From contig JAAAJB010000750.1 in assembly GCA_016098155.1 (NCBI GenBank), positions 1 to 14,652 on the forward strand: a stretch of DNA of 14,652 nt. Reading direction: 5' to 3'. Of this stretch, positions 1 to 7,777 are shown one piece after another. Source of the DNA: Actinomortierella ambigua. Lineage: Eukaryota > Mortierellomycota > Mortierellomycetes > Mortierellales > Mortierellaceae. The position numbers were made by a program, and so were the translations under genes. The notes beneath the pieces were generated by a model. The model saw only the letters and a list, made by a program, of their open reading frames with translations, was not told where the DNA came from and made no database searches. The stretch's first letter is position 1; each line of letters starts with the position of its first letter.

Positions 1-330
1 TCCGCAAGTCGGCCGAGCAAGGGAATGCGGATGCACAGGGCAACCTTGGCTTGATGTATTTGCGGGGCCAGGGAGTCAAGCGGGACTATGCCGAGGCTTT
101 GTCGTGGCTCCGCAAGTCAGCCGATCAAGGGGATGCGGATGCACAGTCTGGCCTTGCCCATATGTATGCACATGGCCTGGGAGTCAAGCAGGACTATGCC
201 GAGGCTATGATTTTGCTCCGCAAGTCGGTCGAACAAGGGAGTACTTGTGGACAACATATCCTTGGCGAGATGTACGAGTACGGACGTGGCGTCGATAGAG
301 ACATCCCACAAGCCATTGAGTGGTACAGCA
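1..330 (+). repeat. 108-bp tandem units encoding Sel1 repeats
   Basis: CTCCGCAAGTC recurs with a period of exactly 108 bp (the first copy is cut by the window edge, the others start at about 108 and 216). Long stretches match between units one and two at nucleotide level, including silent positions, such as GGAGTCAAGC and GACTATGCCGAGGCT. The third unit keeps the beginning and then diverges. This points to recent internal duplication or gene conversion inside the Sel1 gene. Confidence 0.85.
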
Positions 331-422
331 AAGCTGCAGAAAAGGGCGATGAGGATGCCCGGAAACGAATGGAGAAGCTTGGCAGTGAAAGAAAAGGACT
401 CTTCAATAAACTTTTTAGGTAG
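3..422 (+). CDS. Sel1-repeat (SLR) protein, C-terminal part only
   Basis: The reading frame is open from the left edge and ends at TAG 420-422; the start lies outside the window. The visible 139 residues contain about three and a half Sel1-like repeats of 36 residues. Each follows the family pattern of A-x-x-x-L-G-x-M-Y followed by G-x-G-V-x-x-D-x-x-x-A, for example LGLMYLRGQGVKRDYAEA and LGEMYEYGRGVDRDIPQA. Sel1 repeats are TPR-like alpha-helical pairs that form solenoid scaffolds for protein-protein contacts; some fungal members act in signalling or chitin-synthase regulation, but nothing here says which. The tail after the last repeat is short and basic (ERKGLFNKLFR), so the repeats run nearly to the C-terminus. 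Frame, codon use and repeat spacing make a real gene very likely; the specific function is unknown because the N-terminal part is missing. Confidence 0.93.
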   Translation, partial: RKSAEQGNADAQGNLGLMYLRGQGVKRDYAEALSWLRKSADQGDADAQSGLAHMYAHGLGVKQDYAEAMILLRKSVEQGSTCGQHILGEMYEYGRGVDRDIPQAIEWYSKAAEKGDEDARKRMEKLGSERKGLFNKLFR

Positions 423-1054
423 ACTTAATACAGAAAAGGAATAAGAACACCTTCATGAACATTTCCCAGACATTTACGAGTCAATCCATCATCCACCGCA
501 CTACATATTGTAACGTGAGAACAATGTGTTTATATTTTTGCTCCTAGGTGGGCCATACACACACATCTTTAAAAAGTCGAGGTGGATCCGCCACGCTTAG
601 AATCCCTTTGTTACGGGAGAGTGGAGGGAGGAAGGAGGAGGACCACACAGTAGAGGGGGTATGTAATGTGAGAATGGAGAGGATGGCTCAAAGTCATATT
701 CCAGCTTGTGAGTGACACCGATTTTAAGGTGTCCTACATTTTTGAACATGTAATTGCTTATCAAGATGCATGCAATTAGCAGAGTCAAGATGGCGCCTCC
801 TTCCATTCCGCACCCATCGCTCCAAGCCTTTATCACAGCATCGACATTGCAGGTCCTCGATATTTTAACGGTCATCGTTCAGTTCACCGAGTCAAAGGTC
901 CACATCCTTTCTGGCAACGTCATTAGAGTAACGGACCCCCTTCTTTTTCGCGCTGTCATGAACGTGTGTGGGTTTGTATGAGAGCTTCCAGCCACTCTAC
1001 ACTTAAACTTACTCTGCAACCCATTTTCACTCAATGCAACTCAAAAAAGTCTAG
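423..1054. other. Spacer with no convincing gene
   Basis: This stretch follows the Sel1 gene stop. I see no canonical AATAAA signal directly after the stop. A minus-strand frame (875 to 597, 92 codons) contains a hydrophobic run (GGAILTLLIACILISNYMF) that could be a membrane helix. A plus-strand frame overlaps it (about 754-981), and neither matches a family I know. TTTATATTTTTG near 530 is AT-rich. I treat the region as noncoding or containing decayed coding DNA. Confidence 0.4.
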
Positions 1055-1859
1055 TGCATATGGATCTTTCCTACTCGTGCCACAGCATGGTATTGCGTAC
1101 CTACAGAGGAAAACACCAACAACAGCGACATCTATCAGAGCGCTAAGGCGGCAGATGAAACTCTAGGCAAGGAGAACCTTATTGTGAGTGGTCAGTATTG
1201 GCTAGTGCCATTGATAGCAGCGAACATTCCAAATCCAGGACAATCATCTTGGGTTGATCTATCCTAGCCAGAAAAAGTAGGATCATCTTCCTCCTCACCT
1301 TCATCGGCACGACCAACTTCTTCCACCCACTTGCGACCAGGGAAGGCAGCGGCGGCGGCCGATCCGAAAAAGAAGCATCAAAAAGGAGATGAATAAGAAG
1401 CTGCAGCCACAACCGCCGCCTGCTGATGTGACAGTCATCAACCTCGACTCGAGTGACGCGGAGCTCGAGCTCTGGAACGATGAGGATGAGTCGTTACCCA
1501 GCCAACCCTTGGGTGAAAGGCGTTCCTTGTCCGTCCCGTTGCCGCCTCCTACCGAGCGTGTCCGAATATCATCGTCGTCATCGTCATCGTCACCGTCACT
1601 ACCACCACCACCACTACCACCTCTAGAATTGTCGTCAGGACTAGCCACCACCACTAGCACAGCAGCAAACGCAGAGGCAGCAGAAACAGAAGATCATGCG
1701 CAGGAGGAGACAGCGATGCCTGTGGTAGCCACAGTCGATGGGGATCAACACCCTGTCTATGCGAAAACAAGTTCTAGTGAGGAGGCGTGGAACGATACGA
1801 GAGGATCGGCAACGAGAGGGATATTCTACGTCTCCTCCATATCTGGATGCAGCGAATAG
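1055..1859 (+). CDS. Tentative gene or fragment ending in a Ser/Pro-rich exon with a SIM-like motif
   Basis: The best supported part is the open frame from 1389 to TAA/TAG-bounded 1859, rich in Ser, Pro, Glu and Asp. Near its start it has VTVINLDSSDAELEL: a hydrophobic core followed by acidic and serine residues, the usual form of a SUMO-interacting motif. Upstream, another frame is open from 1055 to 1183 (…ADETLGKENLI) and is followed by GTGAGT at 1184. Splicing 1184-1280 (97 nt, acceptor GTAG) joins it to the 1389 frame through a very basic stretch (RQRRRPIRKRSIKK), which would suit a nuclear-localisation signal. An alternative acceptor at 1267 (84-nt intron) keeps the first frame but ends at 1396. 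The second choice reads more like protein, which would imply a frameshift and a pseudogene. No start codon is visible in the upstream exon. The family is not recognised; the strand and the SIM-like motif are the firmest points. Confidence 0.35.
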
Positions 1860-2430
1860 CTGCAGACTCTTCGTGCTCTTGATGGTGACACTGTCAAGAT
1901 ACTCCTGCACCATGCGCTTAATGTCTGTATTGTATGAGAAAGGCAAAAAAAAAAGTGAATGCGCAGGTGCCATGAAGCGATACTCTTTTCGTACAATCAC
2001 CAAAAAAAAAAGCCCTCCTTTCACCATCTTCAGAAATCTTCGCCGAGGCATGATTCGAAATAACGCCGAGCCTGGAAATGTTGCAGGTGTAATCGTTTTT
2101 CGAGGTGATGCCATGGATGAGCTGCTGTTTCTCCGAGAGGCCGATCGCTGCAAGAATAGTGGGCATGTCGTACACCAGGAGTTGCGATTTACCGCAGGGA
2201 CAATACAAGGTGCTGACGGTGCTGAACACGAGAAGGTCACTATCTATAGTGACAGCACATCTTGCGTCTGGCGGCCGGCGGCGATGGCAGCATCAGCCTC
2301 GGCTTCGCAATAGACCACTTGTGAGCCATTTTAGTGCATGTACGACGCAAATAAGGATCGCTGTTTGAGGGCTCAATGAAAAACGTTGCCGATGTGCTTG
2401 CGAGCGGTGATAACGTGGTGCTTTCGTAGC
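1840..2430 (-). pseudogene. Broken XPG/FEN-like PIN-domain gene relic
   Basis: On the minus strand one frame reads VVYCEAEADAAIAAGRQTQD (about 2318-2259), like the XPG-I acidic block of flap-endonuclease/PIN proteins. Directly after it, in another frame, comes CAVTIDSDLLVF (about 2259-2230), like the next metal-binding Asp block. That frame continues with a potential helix (DMPTILAAIGLS) and GITSKNDYTCNISRLG (about 2112-2065). I associate this pattern with a dispersed PIN-like family in Mucoromycota genomes, from memory and without a search. Downstream, a third frame gives NTDIKRMVQEYLDSVTI near 1895-1930. The breaks are a frameshift between the two acidic blocks and two in-frame stops upstream of the first (around 2388 and 2331). 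Two A10 runs on the plus strand (1945-1954 and 2002-2011) sit at the later frame changes. Such proteins cut branched DNA or RNA when intact; this copy is very unlikely to be active. Confidence 0.6.
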
Positions 2431-3560
2431 CTTTTTCCACCTTGGACTCGAGTCTGAATTGTCTGCAGTAATCTTTAGCAGCACCTTTTGTTCTAATAGG
2501 TTGAATTCCTATATCCATAACACACTACAATTACTGAACGCAGCTTACGCAGCTTGCGTACGTTATGGTATGGTAGCAAAGAATACGATGTTGTTCAAAG
2601 CCATATGGTATGCTGGACACGGCATAGTACGGTATGTATGGCAGATATGTACGCTTTGTGAGCAGGGTAGGTCTACGACATGCAAGGTTGGCCTGGTAGG
2701 TATGGTAGGTAGGTGATAGGGCATCATGTGAGACACAGTGATGTCGAAGTAGTGGTAAGGATGCTCGGCGACACGGTAAAGCCTAAAACTCATCTGTGTC
2801 GCCTTCATGAGAGAATTTGGGTACTTGGGGGGGGGGCACGAGCTGCAAGGCATGTAGCGGGGGGATGAAGCGAGGTTTACCAGCACATTGGGCTGTGCTA
2901 TTTTCTTTTCCTGTACGCTGGATTCTCGTACCCCTGGGTCACCTTAAGCATGCACGCCTAGAGAAAAGAGCAAGAATAATGTGTAAAGTTGAGGCTAAGT
3001 CACAGTGCACGAGCAAACATCAGAACTGCAAATGTTTACATATGCGAATCTGAAGAAGATGGACAATTCCTTGGATGCGTGCTGTTAAATCCTAGTTGCC
3101 CAGAGGAATTTCGTAGTGGCTGTTCTTGTGAAGCAAAGTGCAATATCGACATAGTGAGGGGCAGAGCTCAACAGCGAAAAAAAACCTCGATTTGCTCGTC
3201 AGCTGCATTTTCGTTTCTTCTTAAAAGGACAGAATTGCACGAATAGAGAAACGCAGCGGCCATCATCTATACCATATCACCAGTATATGCGCTGTCTCGC
3301 GAATATAGTATCGGCCATGATTTTCGCGCACAAAGCTCTCGCGCATGGTGTAGGGAAATGGCTCGTCTCTGTACAGGCGCCTCGTAAAATAGCATCACCA
3401 GTTATTGAACGTCCTACATGTGAATTGATATGTGGTCGCGAATCTAGAAGAAACGGTGGTGTGCAGATTGAGTGGTGTGGTGCTAATAAATAAAACCTTC
3501 TTCCTGTAACTTCATGTTTGCGCTGAACGCTTACAGGTGGCATGGCTTACCAGGCGCGCA
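2431..3560. other. Gene-poor spacer
   Basis: No frame here reads like a conserved protein. Visible features are a GGTA-rich stretch (2560-2715), a G10 run at 2827-2836 and overlapping plus-strand AATAAA hexamers at 3485-3494. The hexamers could end a transcript, but the short frame before them (3287-3493) does not resemble a known protein. The area may contain decayed mobile or duplicated DNA next to the nuclease relic. Confidence 0.4.
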
Positions 3561-3561
3561 G

Positions 3562-3762
3562 TCAAACGCAAGCTCGATGTGTATGGGATGAAAGAAGAGT
3601 TGATTTATGACTACCACGCGTCGTAAAATAAAAAACCTCTACAATAATAGCACTTAGACTTTGCAGACTGCTCAATCTGCACTCATTCAGCTCCGCCCAG
3701 TCAGCTGGATCGAGTAACGCCTTGGTATCCTTGCGCTCGAAGTCGATATTGAAGCTGAGCAT
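3562..3762 (-). CDS. Short minus-strand ORF, unrecognised, possibly a gene fragment
   Basis: The first 36-40 residues from the ATG at 3762-3760 look protein-like (FNIDFERKDTKALLDPADW, then AELNECRLSSLQS), with charged helical composition. The rest becomes Ser/Thr/His-rich and probably is not coding. A TATTTATATC sequence lies only about ten bases before the ATG, too close for an ordinary TATA box. I do not know the family. It could be one exon of a decayed gene or chance. Confidence 0.2.
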   Translation of the reverse strand: MLSFNIDFERKDTKALLDPADWAELNECRLSSLQSLSAIIVEVFYFTTRGSHKSTLLSSHTHRACV

Positions 3763-3954
3763 GCTAGTCAGATATAAATATTGTTTGTTAAAAGTGTCGC
3801 TACAACAAGACTCTGTTCATTCACCTTCGAGGCGCTGTGCTCGTGCGTGCCGACAAATTTAAAAAATGGCGTGATAAAGAAAGGAGCAAACGCTTCAAGC
3901 AAAAAGTGAGTAACCAGAAGAGAGAGTGGTTGTTTACATAACAAGGACACAGGG

Positions 3955-4440
3955 GTGGGGTGGGAAAAAAAGAGGAAAGAAAACGCCAGGTGCGACAAAG
4001 AGAGAGAAGAGAAAAGAGGAGAAAGAGAGAGAGGGAGAAGAGTGAGAATGCGAAAAGAGAGAGGTGGCGGTGTGCACAAGAAGTGAGTGCAGCCAAGGTC
4101 CCACAGGAAACAGGAAAAGGAACGAAAAGAGAGGGAGGGAGGGGGGCAGGGGTAAAAGTGAGAGCCTGGTAGGACACAACGAGAGAGAGAGAGGGGAGGT
4201 GTGCCTATCATGAATCCGCACGCGATTGGCTCAGCCCGCTCTCTGATGCCGTGTATGTGTCCGCATCTTGCTTTTACTTTTTCTCTCTTGCACAGCAGAG
4301 AGAGAGAGGGAAAAAGAGAGAGAGAGAGTGGGATGGAGAGGAGGATGAGAGTGAGAGGAGAGTAAGAGTGAGAGTGAGAGTGAGATCGAGACGGAGGATA
4401 TGTGCGGATGTCCAGAGAGACAGAGGGAGGAGTGAGGATC
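3955..4440 (+). repeat. Homopurine (GA-rich) tract
   Basis: The plus strand is overwhelmingly A and G, with many GAGAGA microsatellite runs, interrupted by a mixed stretch around 4200-4290. Antisense frames here read as Leu/Ser/Pro/Phe-rich low complexity, as expected from CT repeats, so they are not treated as genes. The mixed stretch contains GATTGGCTCA (4224-4233), an inverted CCAAT-box-like site. Such tracts can form triplex (H-DNA) structures and bind GAGA-type factors. Confidence 0.75.
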
Positions 4441-4648
4441 TGCTCCTCCAACACGGCGTGATATGCCTTCTCTCTCCCTCTTTCTTAGCACAGCAGTGCA
4501 ACTATTCTTCCGCCCAGTTGTCTTTTCTTCCCCCGAGGAGCTGCTGTGTGTTCACACATGGCAAGCAGCAGGGGTTGTATGGAGGGGGGGTGCAAAGGTG
4601 GGTAGAGATCTTCTCACACCCACCCCCTTCTCTCCCTGCCTGCTGCCG

Positions 4649-4670
4649 CGTGCGTGCGTGCGTGCGTGCG
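4649..4670. repeat. CGTG microsatellite
   Basis: About five and a half tandem copies of the tetranucleotide CGTG/TGCG. It alternates purine and pyrimidine over most of its length, so it could adopt Z-DNA. It lies within the long upstream region of the Hsp70-like gene. Confidence 0.9.
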
Positions 4671-4754
4671 CACATGTGTGTGAGGGTGGGTGGGGGGCAT
4701 GGATGGACAGCTGATGTCTTGCCCTCCCTCACACATCGATCGTACCCACCCACA

Positions 4755-4778
4755 CAGCAACAGCAACAGCAACAGCAC
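4755..4778. repeat. CAGCAA hexanucleotide repeat
   Basis: Four tandem copies of CAGCAA, the last one ending CAC instead of CAA. It lies in presumed noncoding DNA upstream of the Hsp70-like gene. Confidence 0.85.
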
Positions 4779-4874
4779 CGCCCGTCCTGTTCTGGGTCGA
4801 GAGTCGACTGTGTTTGTCGATTCGATTCTTCTGTTGAACGCGGGTCTCAGCACCGCCTCCTGATACAATACTAG

Positions 4875-5250
4875 ACCAGACAGAAAGAGAGAGAGCTGCG
4901 AGTGAGGAGAGTAGGAGGGAGAAAGAGAGAAAGGAGGGAGAGAGGGCCTTGGCCCTCCTTTTAGATTTGCATTCGCTTTCCGCTCCTCCTCCTAATCCTC
5001 TTCTTTCTTTCTCTCTCTCTTTCTCTTTCAGATTCCCCTACCCTCATCCACAATTGTCCATTGGACTGTCCTCCTCTCTCTTTCTCTCTTCCCCCCTCAA
5101 ATCATCATTGCATCCACCTCCCCACCCCCCCTCCACCTCCTTCTCTTGCTCCTTCTTCTCCCTTCTTCTTTCCTTCTTCTTTCCTTCTTCTCCCACTAGA
5201 GATCCTCCTTTGCTCAACGTCGTGTGGTGATTGAGCCTCTCCCATTCATA
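4875..5250 (+). promoter_or_regulatory. Promoter/leader of the Hsp70-like gene: purine tract switching to pyrimidine tract
   Basis: The plus strand is GA-rich at about 4878-4945, then switches to a CT-rich tract from about 4950 to 5200. No ATG occurs between about 4945 and the start codon at 5251, as expected for a 5' leader. Long CT-rich stretches before start codons are common in filamentous fungi. ATTGG at about 5061 is an inverted CCAAT-like box. TTTCAG near 5031 and CCCACTAG near 5199 could be acceptors of a leader intron. No good TATA box is visible. Confidence 0.55.
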
Positions 5251-7482
5251 ATGCAACAGCAGCAGAACTTCAATCCCAAGGACTACCCCATTGTCGTTGC
5301 CATCGACTTTGGTACCACCTTCTCGTATGTTAAGCATTCCCCCGCTTGCCTTCATTACTTGCCGAGCACGCTGGAAGGAGGAGGAGGAGGAGGAGGGAAG
5401 GGGCGCGGGAATTCGTTCTAATTAGCCCACAGCCTTCCATCCACCCAAAGCGCACAACCCACACCCCACTCTCGACTTTGGACAGCTTGCATGCAGTCTT
5501 GTTGTCTCCCCACCGCAGCAGCTACAACAAAAGCCCTCCCCTCTCACCTTGCTGTTCGTACCTGGTCCACTGCTTTATTTGAGTCGGTACCTGACTAATA
5601 CCTCTTCGTCTTCCTCTCCCCCCCCCCATCCTCTTTTTCATGCCCTTAGTGGATGTGCCTATGCCTATGCCCAGGATGACAAAGAGGTCATCGATATTAC
5701 CAACTGGTAAGTTGCAGCACCACTCCCAGCCACCCTCACCACACCACAACCTTCCCTTACCTTGTAATTACCCGTGGGCTGTATTCTGCGACTCTAGTCG
5801 CTCTAGAAAAGTGAGAGTACATGAAAGCACAGCCTAACCTTCCATCCTATCCTTTTTCCTCTCTGTCATGCCACCACCACCACCTCCTCTTCCTCTTCCT
5901 ATTCTTCGTCCCCTCCAAAAAAAAAAGGCCTCGCCAGAGCATTCAATACCCAAAAACACCCACCCTCAACCTGTACAAGAACGATGACCCTGAAAAGAAG
6001 CTGGTAGCATGGGGCTGGAAGGCAAGAATGGAGATGCTTCGCCCCGCTGCAAGGCAGTTCACGCTTCTTTACCAGTACAAGCTGCATCTCGATGAGAATC
6101 TGCAGAATCAGCCTCTCGATGTCGACATCACTGTCCTTGAGGCCATCTCTCATTACCTTCGCGCTTTCCACGAGTACGTGGTCAGTGAAATCATGCGCGG
6201 CTTTGCACGCAACTTCCAGACCGACCATTTCCGCTACTGCTTGACCGTGCCTGCCATGTGGTCCGACAGGGCCAAGAACGTCATGCGTCAGGCTGCTGTC
6301 ATGGCCGGTCTCATTCGGGACACTGATCACCCAGACCGTCTCATGCTCATCTCGGAGCCCGAGGCGGCTGCCCTGTACTGCGAGCGCAAGTGCGACCAAT
6401 TCGACCTCAACAATGGCGACCGCTTCATGATTTGCGATGCTGGTGGTGGAACTGTCGATTTGATTGTCTTTGAGATTACCGTGACCTCCGCAGGACGTCG
6501 TCTGTCCGAGGTCACCAAGGGCCACGGTGCCTCGTGCGGCTCTGTGTTCCTGGATCGTCACATGCGCCGCCTGCTGGAGGAGAAGTTTGGCCGCCACGCT
6601 GCCTCTTTCCCCGCCAATATCATCCCCAACTTGGTCGATACCTTTGCTGATGTGATCAAACCCCAGTTTGATGGTTTGGAGGATCAGTTCCTGCAGCTGC
6701 CCGCCAACCGCTGCTTCGATGACATTGAGGATCCCGAGGCCGTGGGTATTGACGATGGTTACCTGGTCCTTCCTGCCGCAGAGCTCAAGGAGAAGGTCTT
6801 TGAGCCTGTAGTAAAGGACGTCCTGTCGCTGATCCAGGAACAGCTCACACAGGCAAAGGACTGCCAAGCCATTTTCCTGGTCGGTGGTTTCGGCGCCTCA
6901 AACTATCTTTACAGCCGCGTCAACGCGACCTTTGGCGGCCAGGTACCTCTGATCTCGATTCCTCCTCGCCCCGAGTTGGCCGTCGTCCGTGGCGCTGTCT
7001 GCGTTGGACTGAACCCTCGTGTGGTGACGTCGCGCATTGCCCGTCGTTGCTACGGCATTTCATCGGACCAGCCATTCGAGAAGGGCAAGGATCCGCTGGC
7101 GAAGCGCAAGTTCGAGGTCAATGGTGTGTGGTGCATTGACCGATTCTCGCCATATGTGCGCAAGGGCCAAAAGATTGACATTGACGAGTGTGTTACGCGT
7201 GAGTTTTCGTTCACAAAGTACTCGGAGACGCCCGAGGATTACAACATTGCGCTGTACGCGGCCGACACGGACGAGCCTCCTCGCTACACAACCGACCCTG
7301 GCGTCTCCAAGCTCGCTGATATTCCCATTCCCTGCCCACACCCGCCATCGGCACGTCTGGGCTCGATGGTCAAGGTGCGCGTCAACATGAACTTTGGCCA
7401 TAACGAGATCAAGGCCGAGGCCGTCGTTGGCGACAAAGTGTACAGTACTGTTCTGCAGTTTGATGCTGTCGATACCTATTAA
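5251..7482 (+). CDS. Hsp70-like (HSPA12-type) actin-fold ATPase, three exons
   Basis: Exons 5251-5324, 5650-5706 and 5928-7482 join in frame to give 561 residues and stop at TAA 7480-7482. Splicing restores the first nucleotide-binding loop across the junction (VAIDFGTTFSGCAYA, residues 17-31) and the ITNWP motif across the second. Other Hsp70/actin-fold motifs follow: LTVPAMWSDRAKNVMRQAA (about 149-167), LISEPEAAALY (about 184-194), the phosphate-2 loop ICDAGGGTVDLIVFE (about 212-226) and the adenosine loop IFLVGGFGASNYL (about 359-371). The remaining ~150 residues resemble a short beta-rich substrate domain, without the helical lid or an EEVD-like tail of classical cytosolic Hsp70. HSPA12-like proteins bind ATP; their clients and role in fungi are not established. 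The start ATG is the first after an ATG-free CT-rich leader. An antisense frame of 322 codons in exon 3 is a shadow. Confidence 0.95.
5325..5649 (+). other. Intron 1 of the Hsp70-like gene
   Basis: Begins GTATGT and ends CCCTTAG after a CT-rich stretch that includes a C10 run (5618-5627). At 325 nt it is the longest intron in the window. Its removal joins TTCTC to TGGATG and rebuilds FGTTFSGCAYA. The translated frame continues a short way into the intron before stopping, so retention would truncate the protein at once. Confidence 0.9.
5707..5927 (+). other. Intron 2 of the Hsp70-like gene, with an A10 run at the acceptor
   Basis: Begins GTAAGT and ends in ten A residues followed by G (A10 at 5917-5926, AG at 5926-5927), with the CT-rich tract set slightly upstream. 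Splicing makes the Trp codon of ITNWP and matches the frame of exon 3. The acceptor is unusual because A-rich sequence, not pyrimidine, lies next to the AG. Confidence 0.85.
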
Positions 7483-7570
7483 ACCCCTCCCATCCGCATG
7501 TAGTTTCCTATCTTTCTTTTTTCTTTGCATGGCAAACCCTCTGTTTCGTACTTCTGAACCCTAGGGAATC

Positions 7571-7577
7571 AATTAAA
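7571..7577 (+). terminator. Likely polyadenylation signal of the Hsp70-like gene
   Basis: AATTAAA about 90 nt after the stop codon, a common variant of the AATAAA hexamer. Only about 200 nt then remain before the next start codon, so the next gene's promoter must be compact. Confidence 0.4.
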
Positions 7578-7777
7578 CATTTTCCCACTCGAAAGTGGCG
7601 TATGTGACGTGGCTTTGACCTAGGAGTGAATTCCTTCATCTGCCAAGAGTGCCATTTATTTTGCATCTGCATTCTCTCAAAGAGGTCAGAGCTCGGCATC
7701 CTTCATCCCCTTTTCCCCTGGACGTTCCTAGACAAAGGCATACCCTAGCCAATAGTCAAGTGACATACAACCAAGCC

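Noticed and set aside
597..875. Possible small membrane protein on the minus strand
   Set aside because: Only a hydrophobic run supports it; an overlapping plus-strand frame looks equally plausible, and no promoter or family is seen.
3436..3452. Heat-shock-element-like CTAGAAGAAAC
   Set aside because: Only partial match to alternating GAA/TTC units, and 1.8 kb from the Hsp70-like start.
3768..4454. 228-codon minus-strand Leu/Ser/Pro/Phe-rich frame
   Set aside because: It is the translation of a CT-rich microsatellite tract, with no conserved segment.
4251..4874. 207-codon plus-strand frame with Arg/Glu and Gln runs
   Set aside because: Composition follows GA, CGTG and CAGCAA repeats; no family resemblance, and it lies in the probable promoter region.
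5899..6867. 322-codon open frame antisense to the Hsp70-like exon 3
   Set aside because: The sense strand encodes clear Hsp70 motifs; the antisense frame is a by-product of codon bias in that exon.
7649..7777. N-terminal extension of the TMF1-like frame
   Set aside because: The upstream in-frame sequence has no ATG, and MSFFG at 7778 matches the family start.
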